Shown here piece after piece: positions 37,051-51,600 of a stretch of 64,000 bases of DNA. Origin of the DNA: Gordius sp. MW1 (Eukaryota > Nematomorpha > Gordioida > Gordea > Gordiidae); NCBI GenBank assembly GCA_964036665.1, contig OZ038528.1, positions 23,857,245 to 23,921,244 of the forward strand, read 5' to 3'. The notes under the pieces were generated by a model, which worked only from the letters and a program-made list of their open reading frames with translations, searched no databases and was not told where the DNA came from. Positions within the stretch are counted from its first letter, which is position 1; every line of letters begins with the position of its first letter. The translations under genes were made by a program, and so were the position numbers.

Positions 37051-39634
37051 TTATTTTGACGAAGGTGTGCTACTAGTTATTCGCTTTTTGGAAGAACTGG
37101 AAGTGGAAGGAGTGTTTTGGGTATTCTGAGATTTTAAACCCTTTCCTTTGGTACAATTGGCCGTCGTACTAGGGGTTGTATTAGCTCCGTTTTCAAAAAC
37201 TTCACCATTGCCTGGGGTTTGATGCTTAGGAGTGGGTGTTAATTGTCCATAACCGCTAGATGCTACGTGCGTAGTAGGAGTGTGAGTCCTGGATTCAAAA
37301 AACGACGGTGTTTTTAATTGCGAAATGATACAATTATAAATCTTTATACGGGCTTGTCTTAATATCGGATTCAGATTCAAATCGCGCAAATTTGTTTTTG
37401 TCTAAATAACCGATTCAATTTCATGGGTCAAACTTGGTTGTAATTATTAATATTTTATTTTTTTTATAAGTAAAAACGTTTTTTTTGTTTATTTCAACTT
37501 TTGAGATTAAATCTAAACCTTGCTGATACCTAAAAATTTAAAACATACAACATTTAGCTTAGGAAAAATTTTGCATCTTACGAAATCGCTGTTATGCTAT
37601 GCGTCTGAAATTCAAATCTGCTGTGAGTTCGAAGCTAAGACATGGCTATGTTAAAACCCGTAGGACGATTTCCGATATTAAGACTAGCCCTTTGACACAT
37701 GGCCTATTTGTATAATTTTACACTCGCATATTGTATATCTTATGTATCCTTTTTACCTAATAAATTTCAATAAAGAACAATTATCCGTTATTAAGCCACA
37801 ACTTAGACAAATCGCCAAAAGGGATTTAGATATAAAGGTAATCAGTGAGGCCCATAAACAATAATAGAATGTGGGCTCGGGCGAGGTCAAAAAATTAAAG
37901 CCAACCAGGGGTCACTAGCGAGTCTATTTGAGAAAGCAAATAAAAGTCTTTTACAGAAGCATAAGTCCACAACCATTGAAAACCCGTGTAGATTTCCACA
38001 GCAATTATTGCAAAATTACAAGTTGGACAGGACGGACGGACAACCAAAAACGAGCCCATAAATTGCATAGCAATTAATATAAATTAAGGTAATCAAGTTA
38101 AAAAGTTTAATAAAAAATTATTGAGCAATTGCATATATGAATTATCGACAAAATTTAGGCGAAATCAAATTTAAACGATCAAAATCTTCAGACGAGGTAT
38201 GATTTCCTCATATTTCACACAGAGTTGTTAAACCAAAATTTAGCAAAATAATAATAGGATAACCTTAATAATTTTTTTACTACTGTCACTACTACCTGAT
38301 GGGCAAGGAAGATAAAGCTGGGGCCGGCGATTGTGGCCGACTGCCTATGCGGGAAGGAGCTTTACTGCCCGATTTACTGCTAGCTCTGCTACCAGTACCT
38401 GAAAGCGTTATTGATAACCCAAAATATAACCTTCAATTCTTTTCTAAGTGTTAGTCTCTGTCAATTTATTAAAATGAACTATTCCATACAAGGATCTATG
38501 GCGGCGGTTGATTAATTTAATGTAGCGCGTATATTTATAATTCGTTAAAAAGAGTAAAGTAAACTGTATATACAATGTGTGTTCCTACTCCAAAACCATT
38601 TGAAACTTTTAACGATGTAAAGAATATATAGATGATAACAAGATAAAAAATACTTAATTTAAATGACTAAAAAATGAGATATAATTTTACCGTCGCTACT
38701 CTTCCTAGGAATTCGAGAAATAGTAGCGCTATCGTAATAAGCAGAATATTGGTAGGGAGGTGTAGACGGGGTACTAGGTGTTTTAAGGCGCTCTGGAGTG
38801 TGGCTCGTTGAGGAGTTTATACGCCAGGGTGTTGATCGAGGTGTTTTTTCGCGAATCTTAGTGGTTTTAAAATATTGAGCACTTTGTTTAAACTTATAAA
38901 GAACGAATATTATCAAAGGGGGGGGGGAGCAGGGTAAATCCAAAAATTTGTTGAAATTTATTAAAATTATGGCTAAAATCTTAAAAATGATCATTTTGCC
39001 CCTCCCTTAATCATCATTCCAATGCTGGCTGATGGTCAGTAAATAATTTGATTTAACACCTCAATTACCGTTTTAACCCAAATTCAAACCATAAATCCAT
39101 TCACATGTCTCCTAAATTAAAATCACAACAAATTCCTTTTATTATAATTTACAACAAATATAATAAAGGTTTTTCGGCGTACTATCCTTTCTATATAGGT
39201 TTTTTCGCCTAAATATTCACACTGTTATAATATTTATGATGAGTGCAGGGCAATCAATATAAACTTAATATCGACCTGATAGTAAACATGCTATATCTTA
39301 GAATAACGGTCACATTGGTCTGGTTTTCAAATTTCGACTAAGCCTAGTGGTCGACCAAGATAAACAGAGACCAAAAAAACATCGGCCTCTTTATGTTTAG
39401 TCGACTAAAACCAATGGTCGACCAAACAAAACCTAGGTCAACACTACAATATTCTGCTAATTACCTTGGTTATGGGGCCGGTTGAGCTGTTGCTCAAGCC
39501 TAAAGAGGATAAAAAGGAGGCGGGAGTGTGTGGTGTACTGCTGGGGGATTTGGATTTGAAAGGGGCCATCGCCTGGCTAACTCCCGGAGCCAATATGAAG
39601 GGTTCACGTAACTCTATATTGGTACGACCTTTGG
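37051..39634 (-). CDS. Spectraplakin C-terminal tail with SxIP motif (4 exons)
   Basis: Last four exons of the spectraplakin. They begin [20 protein letters not shown], the conserved junction after the GAR domain, followed by about 200 residues rich in Ser, Thr and Pro, with repeated TPS/STP and a [15 protein letters not shown] stretch like the GSR repeats of MACF1 and dystonin. The third-last exon encodes [10 protein letters not shown]: an SxIP motif (S-R-I-P) with nearby basic residues, the EB1-binding signature that brings spectraplakins to growing microtubule ends. The protein ends in [18 protein letters not shown]1 binding is inferred from the motif only. Confidence 0.85.
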
Positions 39635-42600
39635 CTATGCCGTATAAATTAGGTGTCAAACATAAAAATGAAATAGCTTAATTTCGACACATTTTTATAT
39701 CATTGATATCATAGATACTGTCTCAATTTCTTTGTAAAAATCGATTTTTAAATTGTATCCTTTAGTTTCATACCTTAAAGTCCTACATTTATTATCGAAG
39801 TTACTTATAAAAAACGCAAAAGTTGCTAATGTTTAAAAGCGTCAATATAAATTTAAGAACCAAAGCCTACCCTCGAGAGGTGTCATTTTTAACGAGAAAT
39901 TCTTCAAGAACAATTATCCTTTATATTAGACACCTATCTTAATAAAAATCAAAATTTTAATTAAATTTTTTACGTGAAATCATTTAATTCATGTAACAAT
40001 GATTAGAATGTAAAGTATAAAATCATATATAAAGCAACGTTTTAATCTTATTTACCCATACAAAAATGCAAAATTTGTGAAAGTTCAAGCGTTAATTTTA
40101 TTTTGACAACCAAAACCTACCTCGACACGGGTCATTTTTAACGAGAAATTCTTCGAGAGCCACCCAGCCTCCTCCCACTCGAACCATCACAGTACTCCGA
40201 AGGATTCGAACCAAGCGCAGTTTTTGTGATTCGCCAAACTTGATAGAATAAGAAAGGAAATAGGTACGGTTAAAGAGAAATCCTTAACCATAATTTTCTA
40301 TCAAATTAACAATGACTACAATTACGTAATATTGAGATTTTTATGTGAAAATTAATTAGAAAATGTCAAAATTAAACTTTAAAGAATATTACACTCAAAA
40401 ACCGTTTATAACGACGTACTTGCAAAACATTTTTGAAACGTGAACTTATATCCATCAGTGTTTAAGGTTCAAAACGAGATCAATTTCAATGTCAACCTTA
40501 ACTCGATTTAATATGAAAATAAAATTAGACCAGACATGGATTAAAATAAGAGGCCACTTAGACATGGGCGTAGCCAGCTTTCGCATTAGAAGGGGGGGGG
40601 GGTTAATAATGATATAGGGACGGGCAAACTGAACATCTTTTGAAAATTTAGCCAAATCTCAACATTTTAGACCCGCCCTGTCCCCCTCCCAATGGCTACG
40701 CCCACGCACTTAGATGACGCGCCATATACTGAATTTACTCGATATTTGCCTTCGCCGATGTGGTCGACCTTGTATTTGCTATTGCATTCGCAGAGATTAG
40801 CTTGTCTCTGCACTTCGTCCTTCACTTTTTCAACGTCCGTCAGAGGGTGTTGACCATCATCTTTCGCGGGAGCCCTGAGTGCGCTAACGTATTCCTTGTA
40901 ATCAATGAGCCCGTCCGAATTGGCGTCAAACACGGCGGCTACGTGTTCCATCTCGGGCCGGGAAGTTTGAAATCGGGTTGCTAGGATGCCTTCGATGAAT
41001 TCTTGGACGGGAATTCTCCCATCGCCGTCCTTGTCTTGACTTCGGAAAAAATCCATGACACGACTTTTGTTGTGGTTCATCCAGGACATGTACTGAAGGA
41101 AATGCGCGAAAAAAGGGTTGAAATATCGTCATCATAAGTTGGCTAGAGTTTTTAAAGGGCCATTTTAATTAAAGACTAATTTGGCTAAAGATGATATTTC
41201 TATTCTTTTCTGGTATGTGACTCGAAAGCAATAACAGACATATAACATTTTCAATCTTATTAGAGCTTATCAGAAGAAATTATACCAGCATCATAAGGTT
41301 GCTAAAGTTGTTAAAGGGCCATTTAAATTAGAGACTAATTTGGCTAAAGATATTTTATTTTTTTTTAGCATGTGACTCGAAAACAATACGGACTTATAAC
41401 GTTTTAGCTCTTATTAGAGCTTATCAGAAATTTTGTTTATGTAAAAGCTGTTTTAGTTATTTATATAAAGCCAAGGTTGTGTAATTTAAAATAAATTTGA
41501 AACTTTATTTTTAATTAGTTTAACTCTCGCAAATGGAATTATAATGAAATAAGAAGTGGGAGGGAATTCTAAGATATTGTTCATTTATTAAATCATTGCA
41601 GTAGCGCCGCACTAACATAGAAATTGAGGCATTACCTATAAACGCAATAATCAAATGGTTTATATGAGCTTAGAAATCAAAAGATACGCTACCTGAAAAT
41701 GTTAATATGACTTTAAAAACTGTATAAATAATGCATGAGGTGTTACCCTTTTGCGCCATTCTTCGAATTGAAAATCTTTCAGCCTTTCGACTTCCTTCAA
41801 GTAATTCAGGTAATCCACGAGTTTGCCTTGCCTATCTATGGCCAACAACCAAACGCATCGCCATTTTTGCAAGAGATTACGTATTTTAGGATTTTTTGGC
41901 TCATTCTGCGATTGCAGAACTTGAGCTTCGGCGGTCAAGCTATTTATTTATTTACAATTGTTTTTAATGATAAAAAACATATTTTTCGAAAAAATGTAAT
42001 TTAAAAGCGTACTCCGATTGTGATTTTTTGTGCGATTGAATCTTGGAGCGTTTAAATTTGGGTTCGGGCAGGGATAGGGGAACGAGCGAATTGTTGGATG
42101 TAAGCTTTTGTACGTCCTGTTGCTTGTTACTCATGTTATCCATAAATTCCTGCATAAAAGCCGGTAATTTAAATTATAAAAGTAATCCTTAAGAGCTAAC
42201 AAAATCAAAAAGTCCTTTTATTAATTCATATAATTTAAAGCGGAAAAGGTCAAGCTTAAATCATCGTAAACACTGATATCAACGTGTAGAGTCAACGCCA
42301 AATAGTAATTACAAGGCCTTTTAAGAAGTTAGAAAGACGTTTTCCGCCGTTTAAACATTTCGTACCCTTTGTAATATAACAAAGACTTGGTATTCTTATA
42401 GCCAAATACAATTTCAAATAGTTCGCGGATTCTTGCCGACTTTTGAAAGATCTTCTTGATTAATTTATATAAAAATAGTTTAAATTTTTTCCATTTGACG
42501 CATTTAGTTCTACATATTTTATGTATTTAATTTACAATTTTAACACAATTCATTAAAAATAATTTTAAGGGGACCTTATGTTCTAGCAGATACTGCTCGA

Positions 42601-45600
42601 TAGTTTCGATATCTCTAGGCAAAACTCTATGATCGGCCGCTGTTATAGTAGCTTCGGCTGTGGTGAGCCAGGCTAGGAGTTCTTCCAACAACTTAGCATT
42701 AAGCTTGGCATCTTCGTATTCCCGCTCTAGTCTATGGTGCAAATGTTCGACTCCCCCGTTCAAATCTTCCCACATCTCCTTCAAAAACCCCAACCAATTT
42801 TCCATCGGTTTGAGTGCCGTCACGTAGGCGTCTGCCACGATTTCTCGACCCATCTCCAGGGTTTGGTCATAAGTTGCTTTCTGCATCATTAAATGCACCC
42901 AAAACGTGGGGTATTACATCATTTTCACTTGTATAAGCATTATAAATAAGCATAGGGCAAAACCAATATAACTCCATGCGTTACTCATTATAACATATTA
43001 TTAATTGTGTATATATTTACCTTACCTTTATTGTAAACAATAGTTAGTTATACTTATATATAAAATAAAGCCCATACGTTTTTAGTTTCCAACACTGAAT
43101 CTCGTAGAATACAACGCTTAAATATACCTTATCCCTCCCCCTAAAAATCCATAACTCCTCATAAAGATCCTTTACCTCTTAGTTATCCCTATCCTCCCCT
43201 ACTAAATAAACACTCCTCATATCCTTTTCCCCTTCAAGAGGATATACAATTATATAAGGTAACAACCTTTTCCCCAATCTCGGATTTGATAACTTTGCAA
43301 AGCTCTAGACGTGCAGCCAAGGTCCGGGCTCCGCAGTCTGAGGTGGTTGATGTGAGGAGTGCGTCACCGGCCTTATCAATGTCGCGAACCCGAGGGCCCA
43401 CACCCTCCATCCAATCGGCTAGGATACGAACGCTACCGTGAAATAGTTCGGCCTTTTCTTTAGCCCCCGCCAACCTCCCATTTTTTGCTTGGCTCAAGGA
43501 ACATACTTCAGTCCAGAGAGATACGAGATCTTGTAGCGGTTGTTTCACGTTTTCCATCATGCGATTCGGCTGTTGGTGGTCTTCTTTGCTCTGAGAATTA
43601 TCTCCTTCGCCGGGCACAAATTTGGCTACGGCAGCTTTTAGAGAATCGATATTGGCGGTTCGGGAATCCAATTCTTTTTGGAAAATCTAAAGCAAACAGG
43701 ACAGATGACGCATACGCATGATTAGTTTTATGATAAGTTATTAATTGGGGACTTTGGTTAAATTTTTAAGTCTGTCTATGAGACCAAGAAAAATAGACTA
43801 AAAAAACTTTGGTCTGTTTATGTTTAGTCGATTAAAACCATAGGTCGACCTAACAAAACCCAGCCATTATTACAACACTACGTATAGGCAAGTGCGTAGC
43901 CAGGTTTGGAATTAGAGGGGGGGGGGGAGGCAAAAATGATTTAGGGAGGGGCAAAATGGTGGGTTTTCAAAATGTTAGCCATAATTATATGAAACTGCAA
44001 AGAATTTATGAATTTAGAGGGGCCCTGGGTACGCCAATGCGTAAAATATTGATTGACTTGGTGTCGTTCTATTAGAGCCGTGATGGTATCTATGTCACCG
44101 AGGGTACACTCTTGAGACTCTTCCACTAGTCTATCGTGTTCGGCACTCAGCCATTCCTTTAGCTCTTGCAATGCCTCGTGAATTTGACCACATAAAATGA
44201 GATCGCCTTCCAGCACTTTTTGATGATTCGATGACTCCACAATCAAGCCATTCCACTTTTGCTTGAGTTCGTTGAGCATGGATTGAAGGCCGTTGGCATC
44301 GGCTTGGCCCTCGGGTTGAGTGACGTTGCATTTGTCCTTTAAATCCTTTCCCTTTTGCAATACCCATTCGTATTCCGGTTGAAGGGTAGAAAGGGCTTGT
44401 CGAAATTCCTACGGAGAAATATGGGATTTAGTATGCCATTTTGAAATTAATTATGTATAGAAATTTTAAAAAATTCATTATTTCAACGTCTCTTCAATAG
44501 ATTCTACACTTTATAAACAACTGTTAGAGATTCAATATACTACACTACACAGCACTTACCCGATATAAAGAAATTTTCCATTTTCATATATTCAATAAAT
44601 GGAGTGTAAGTACCGTTGAGTAGTGTTGAAAAACGGCTGGGTTTTGTTTGGGTTTAGTCGACTAAACATTAACAGACCAATGGCTTTTTTTGGTTAAACA
44701 TTCGTTCTGTTTATGTTTAGTCCACTAAAACCAAAGGTCGACCAAAGAAAACACAGCCGTTTTTATAACACTACCATTTAAAACCAAGACTAGGAGCATA
44801 AATACTTATACTCTTTAAGTACCTTTAGTTGTTTAAGCCTTTCCTTCGATTTTAGGTAGGTGGAGGAAGGTTCTATACTATCGGTATCTAACTTATCGAC
44901 GCAACTTGCCACATTCAACTCCTTAGCGTCCCCGTCTAGCGTCGAGAAAATACAGCCCAGTTCTAGCTGCAACTCCGCTAATCGTTGCGTCAAATGATCT
45001 TGAGCGTCGTAAAATTCGCGTGTTTCGGCTAAAGCCTTTTCTAAGGCCCGCCGCCTTTCAGCACCTCGGGCAACCACCTTTTCCCAGCGATGTTGAACTT
45101 GGATCAACTGATTTTTAATCACTATGGCGTCCTGCTTTTGACAAAAATATTTCAAGTGCGTCCCACACTTCTCGAGTCGTATGCCGTGTTCGGACTTGTA
45201 AGTTTCGGCTAAATCCACAAAGGAATTGGCATGTTCTTGGACGCGCAGTTTGATCCCCTCCAACCTGCGAGGCAAATTTTGGTCACAATCTCGATTGAGT
45301 ACCGCCTCTAGCTCCCCCAATTTACGGCCGCATAACTCGAAGCAGTCCTGAAACTCTTTGGCCTGCTTATGGGCAATTTCCAATTTCGTCTACATCGTTA
45401 TAAACCCCAAAAAGGGGAAATAATTAACATCCGAGTGAACCTATTTTTACTTTTGCTAGCTTTTTCTTTTAAAATTTATTTGTTCAAATTCAAATCAAGA
45501 TATTATTTTTCAATCAAGAGGGAAAAACTTATCAAAACCCTATGATTGTAGGACGTTAAACATCATAAAGATGAAGAATTTGACATTATTAAACTTCAAA

Positions 45601-48600
45601 ATTTAATTTTATTAATATACTATGATTGCAGTTATTGTAGTCGTCGATAATGCTAAGATAAAACTTAGTTGTTTATGTTAAAATTTCAATAATTATCTTT
45701 ACATAACTGCAATCTAGTTAAAAACCCATAATATGTTCTGTATCCACATTTTGGACAAAATTTCCTAAAGAAAACTGGCTAAACTAGGTGAAATCTCACC
45801 TTTCTATCTTGTGCTCGAACGCGAATGTTATCCCACTTATGCTTCAATATGTCCAATTGCCGGTCCAAGGGGCCATCTTCTACACCATCCTTCTCCCTCT
45901 CACGTTCACCTCGGGCCAAGAGCTCTTCAATGACTGGTTTCCCACTTTCCAGCTCGCTATGCACCAGTTCGAATTGATCCATTTGCTCGCGAGTAGTTTC
46001 GGGTAAACCGGCTAAGGGCTTGGCCGTTAACAGATGTTGAGAATCGATTTCGTTGAGCCAGGCCGTGGCGTCTTGCAATTCCGAAACGAAAGACCGAGCC
46101 CGTTTCAACTCGTTTTCCAATCGCTGAGTGTGGGCATCCACCGCCCCTTTAATTAGAGATGACAAACGATTTTATAATTTGGTGTATAAATTTAAAAAAG
46201 GCTATAATTTGGTTAAGTTATTTTGCATGCACCTATGATTCAATAACTCCATTAGCAATTTTTTAAAATGATTCTAAGGTCTAACTTACTATAATATGGT
46301 CTTTCAAGGTTCAAGCAATAATTTATGCAAGCCCCGCTTTAGTAGACTAAAAATTTGTGGTTAAACTAAAATATAGAATTAAATGCAACAACATAGAACT
46401 TTAGGCATGTCTGTAACGAATTGCACTTAATCATTAAACAGAACATACGTTTAAAGGGAAACAAAAAAAAAGTCGCCTTAGTTTTATCAGCTGACCTAAA
46501 AGTGTTCGCCAGCGTTCGTTAATATTGGCCACAGCACCGGCCAGCTCGTCGGTTTCGGTGTTAGAGGCTAGCAGGGAAACTGAGGAAATAGCCATGGAAG
46601 CGGTTTGCAGGCGGGATACGGCGTGGTTGAGTGAATCCACGGTTGATTTTCGCGACGCAATCTCGTTCTTTAACATCTTGTGCCTGCAATTCAATACATT
46701 GATATATTTGAATTAAAAATGAAAAGAAGACTGCTCGCCCAAAAGCTATAAATTACAGCGTTTTTAGGTATAGTGATATCTCATATAAAAATATTGCGGC
46801 ATTTTTAAATAAAAAGTAAACTGATATATTTACACCTTAGACGTATTAAAATGATTGATTTCCCTTTCAAAATATTTCATTTTATTATAGGATTTTCTAT
46901 GCATTTTTTGCGAAGACTTAATTGTTAGGCAAATTACAAAACAACACTCCGAAAAATCAACTATTGGCATTCTATCTAATCATGATACTACACACATTAA
47001 ATTTAAAAAAGATTTCAAAAATATCAGTCCAAAATGAGCCCGCCAAAAGCTCGATATACAAGTCAGGAAATTTAATAACATTCCAGAGCAAACAGCAATA
47101 TTATTTGAAGCGTGGCGTTCTCAAACGCATGCAACAGTTTTCTGATACCCCCTTTATTCGGTACACATCAAACACCAAAATCATGCACAATTATTCAAAA
47201 ACTCACTTGGCCAGTCTGTGTTCGATGGTTTTAATGAGTGAGAGGTCGGACAAGGCGGTTAATCTTTTTTCGCCGGACGCATTGGGACTACTGCCTTCGT
47301 TCAAAAGCGATCGCGTAGTTTCGCTAGCTTCGCGTCCCAAAGTGGCTTCGGTTTGATCGAACCAAGCGCATAACTCTTCGACCGCGCCCCGCAATTGACC
47401 CAACTCTAGGAGCGAGGTTTCCAAGGCCTGTTGACGATCCGATAGTCCTTCCATAACACATTCCCACCGTTCGTTTGCCTCGTGCAGGTTGTGAGTCAAG
47501 ACAGACGCGTCTGGCTCGGGTTCGTGGTTGTAAACTGCGGACCCGGCCCGGCCAGCTATAATTTCGTTACCCAAAGCATTTATCCGTTCCAACTCGATGG
47601 TTTTGCCGTTGAATCGAGCCCTAAGTGCGCGCAAACAATCGGCCTGTTCGTGTAAGCGTTTTAGCTCGCGACCCTTACGCGAAGAATGGGTGTTGTTCAG
47701 CAAATCACCGCAAGAGGATCTAAGGGAATCCGTTGACCGCGCTGCAGCTAGAGAATTTTTAAGCAAACCTCCCGCATCCGCCTCCGCAACTTCTTGTTCG
47801 GCCAGATCGAGCCAGTCCAAAAATGCGGTTAGTAAATCGTGTAACAACATGCTACGATCCATGGCTTCGCCCAAGCATTCTTCCCGTTCTACTATGGCGT
47901 GACGCGTGGTTTCGTAAGCGTTTTCCAACTCTTCCATCCCCTTTTCCACGTCAGGTCTCTCCTGCCCGTTTTCTTCTATCAACTCGAGCAAGTCTTGTCC
48001 CGTTTGACGGCATTGCTCAACTTCGGGCCCCACTACGCATTCCAGTTCTTCTTTGAGTGCCTGAGGAGGAGTGGTAATAAAAGCGGTTAGGAAAATTTCT
48101 TTGCTACGAGCTAATGTGACCCCTTAGAGATTGTCATTGGATTGGTGTCACCTTAAAATGTACTAAACGAAGCCTTTTTGTTCTAACCTCCTCATTTACA
48201 CATCTACTTAAGTTTATTCGGATTCAAACACATTCTTTCCCTAAGTAAGTCAAATTTTAAGCCTTTTACCTTAGAATTTCAATATAATAAATGGGCGGAA
48301 ATTCGATCTATTATGGGGGCGGTCGACTAAAAACACACGGGGTTACGACTGTGATTGTTGCAACTTAAATTTCGAGACAAGGACATAGATTAGCTCAGTT
48401 GTAAGGTATTAAAAAAACTTGTAATAAGATGAGAATAAACTATAGGTGGGGGGGGGCATGAACCCCAACAGAGGTACAGGTTTGAAAGGGCGTAGAAGGT
48501 TGTTATTATAAGCTTACTAGCAAATCATTTTGTTGTTCTTGTATATTTTGTGGTGCGATCGAGGGCGTCTCGTAATAACCTACGTTATCCTGAATTTCTT

Positions 48601-51600
48601 TGAGGGCAGAGAACAGTGCGAAAAGTGCCTCCCAAAATTTGCTCGAAATTTCGTAGGTGTCTTCTAAAGCTTTGCGCCGTGTATGGGTGGTAGATACCAC
48701 GGCTTCCCACAATTGATTCAGTTTTTCAAGCTTACCGCCAATCTCTAAGTGGCATAAATTAAATATTTTTTTATGGGCATATATCTCATGATAATATAAT
48801 TATATATAAAAGGAGCCTCATATAACTAATATCTTCATCTTCCTCATTTATAAGAGGCCGGGACACCAAGTAAGAATCGAAATTAAATTTTGCGATTAAA
48901 ATTGCTATTGACGTTTAATTGAATTAAAATCAGCAATAAGAAGTTTTTTTGTCCCGCACGATTATAACAAATTTTGCGAGACGTAGACAGACCTAAATTT
49001 CCCTCCAAGGTTGCCATACAAAAGTCAATTTATAAATACTCCTTGTCCCGATCAATAAAAATTAATTAAACGCAACTTAAAGCCAATATAATATTTCGAC
49101 GTTTTCCGAGTCCCATGTATGCCACAAATGAAAAATACCTCGTTTTTCTTGTTCGGCAACATCGTCAGCCACCTTGACTCCCCCGATTTGACCGGAGCGG
49201 ATAAAGGTTTCGGCGGCCAATTTAATGGCGTCGTACGTAGCGGCCCGACCTTCCATATCTTGGGCGAAGTGCTGATTTTCCACGATTTGAGCCCGAATCT
49301 TATCGGGATAACATGATATGGGCTCAGTTTTAGCTAGTTGATCGGCGGTACGGGCTACGGACATGAGAACACCTTCTAGCGTATTAGGTAAATCGGCTCG
49401 GTTTAAGACTGGCAACATCTTAACGCGCGATTCGTCTCCATCGCCCGGGGCCTGAGTTGACGAGTTTGCTTCCAAATTGGCTTTGTCCTGGCCCAGGCAA
49501 TCGGCCAAGCAATGGTAACGCTTGTCCAAATCTTGCGTCAATTCTAGCAAGTGCTTTTCAATGGGATTCTCATCTACACCCTGGCCCCGCTTCTTGCTAA
49601 CGGCCTGGCACTCCACGAACGCCCCCGAGACTTTAATTATGGCATGCGCCCGTTCGTTCAACTCTTTCAACGCGTCTCTATGCTCGATTACCCCTCTTCC
49701 AGCGCTCTAAAGCAAAGCAAAAATTAGAGTTATACTAGAGCCGATTCACATTAAAATTTAATTTGGTATAGTAATAATAAAATTATATGGTAAGGCGCTT
49801 TTCATGACCCCCCTTTATTTATAAGATAAATATTAAAACACTATCCCAGTCTCGGTTTAAAAATTTTAAAACATTATCTTCAAAACGAATCTCGCAATAG
49901 AACCGGAGAAGTGTGAAATGCAATTTTACCTCTAAACTATTACGCAGCGCGTCAACGTTAAAATCTTTTTGCTCCAAGGCGCCGCCCGCGGACGACCCTA
50001 GGTCAGCTAAAAACGTGCCATAATTTCTGTTCTCATGTTCGGCTTCATCCAGCCAAGCCACGAAAGCATCGTATTCGGCCGTGAATGATTCCAACAGGGG
50101 CACTAATTGTCGACAAGCGCCTACTTTTTGGTCACAACATTGGGCCACGTTGTTTGTCAACCGTTTTAAGGCTTCTACTTTGGCCGGCAATCGTAAGCTG
50201 GGAAAATCGTCCTCGCCCATCAATTCTTCATCCTCAAAAACTCCGGCATCTTGAAAGGCGTATTAATAAAGGATTTTTTAAAAATTGCTTAAAAATGCTC
50301 ACGAAAAAAGCTACAAATTTCTAATGTAACTTTGATGATTCTTTTAAGAATTTAGGACTTTCCTTACCTAAGTTTGATCCCTTAGTGTCTTTGGGTACTG
50401 GTATGATTGTGTTTGGTGTTAGGTAGGCAGCTACCTCACGATGGGCTCTTAAAGCTTCCATATTGACACTGCGAAGTTTTACCTATTAGTTATATAAAAA
50501 ACAAGGCAAAAGTTACTAAATCCTAGTAATAAAATACAAATATACCAGTTAAAGGTTTTGTATAGAAATTTGAGGCGCAAATTATAGTAACTTATTTATC
50601 TAACCTTCTGAGCCTGTATATCGGCTGCTAGCAATTTCAAGTTATCCAATCGACTTTTCAACAAATCAGGATCTAGGAGGTAAAGGATAGAAGTCACTTG
50701 TGCAGCACCGGTCTCGCTAACACTAACATCGAGGTTAGCACTTGTAGCTTGAAGCGAGCCAAATTTCGTGGCGCTCAGGTCGGGTTTATAACTAGCGCTA
50801 GGGTCATCTGAGGCTAAATAAAGGTCGGCATCTTTCATCCATTCCGACATAGTATCAATTTGCCGTTCTACCGATAGTACGAGTTGACTGGCGCAAAGCA
50901 ATTTTTCGCGCCGCGTTTCAACGGCGTTTTTAAGGGTTTGGTAACGGGACCGATCTTGGCGCACCAAACTTTCCAACAACTGAAATATTTCACCCTCCTT
51001 GCCACTTCCCTTGTTTACGGCAGCGGGAAACGTGGTTAAATAATCGTCCATTTCCTCCAATATCGCTCCCTTCCCCTGAACAGCCACCGTCCAAGACTGT
51101 TTTCCGTGTGAGTAATGATAAAATCATCATTATAAATAAGGCAATTTAAGTTATTATAAGTAAAATATCGAAAAATTGAAACAGCGTGGCTGGGTAAAGA
51201 AAATCGGTGGAAAAATATAACCTTATCTATTCTATTTCTAATTATTACCTCCAAATAATAAATAGCGTTTTCGGACATAGAAATGTGGAAAAATATAATA
51301 TTTCGCAAAGCTTTATTAAAACCTCCTAATTAACGAGGAGCGTTTACAAAAAAAAGCATTAATCTTACCATGAGTTTTTCTAGCTGATCATTGATATTCA
51401 TGCTAGCATTAATCTTACCATGAGTTTTTCTAGCTGATCATTGATATTCATGGAACCCAGTTCTCTGGCGTCCATGTTATTTTCCATGGTGGAGAGGAAA
51501 ACGTTTAATTCTTTCCTAATTTCGTGAAAGTTTTGCGCTTTAGGCAAGAGCTCTTGACCTACGTTATCGCAAAGGCTTGTGCACGTGTCCCTCAGTTGCT

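Noticed and set aside
37289..37389. Upstream extension of the last spectraplakin exon
   Set aside because: Phase matching with the previous exon (AG|G) places the acceptor at ccag before 37288.
38659..38994. Methionine start of the 111-codon reverse frame in the tail region
   Set aside because: The first part is translated MITE family A sequence. The real exon begins at the acceptor at 38856.
46922..47356. Forward open frame of 144 codons
   Set aside because: It runs from an intron into the complement of a spectraplakin exon; no start context or domain supports it.
47203..48090. Forward-strand open frames opposite the largest spectraplakin exon (for example 47597-47902)
   Set aside because: They are complementary shadows of a strongly coding reverse-strand exon; the translations show no domain.
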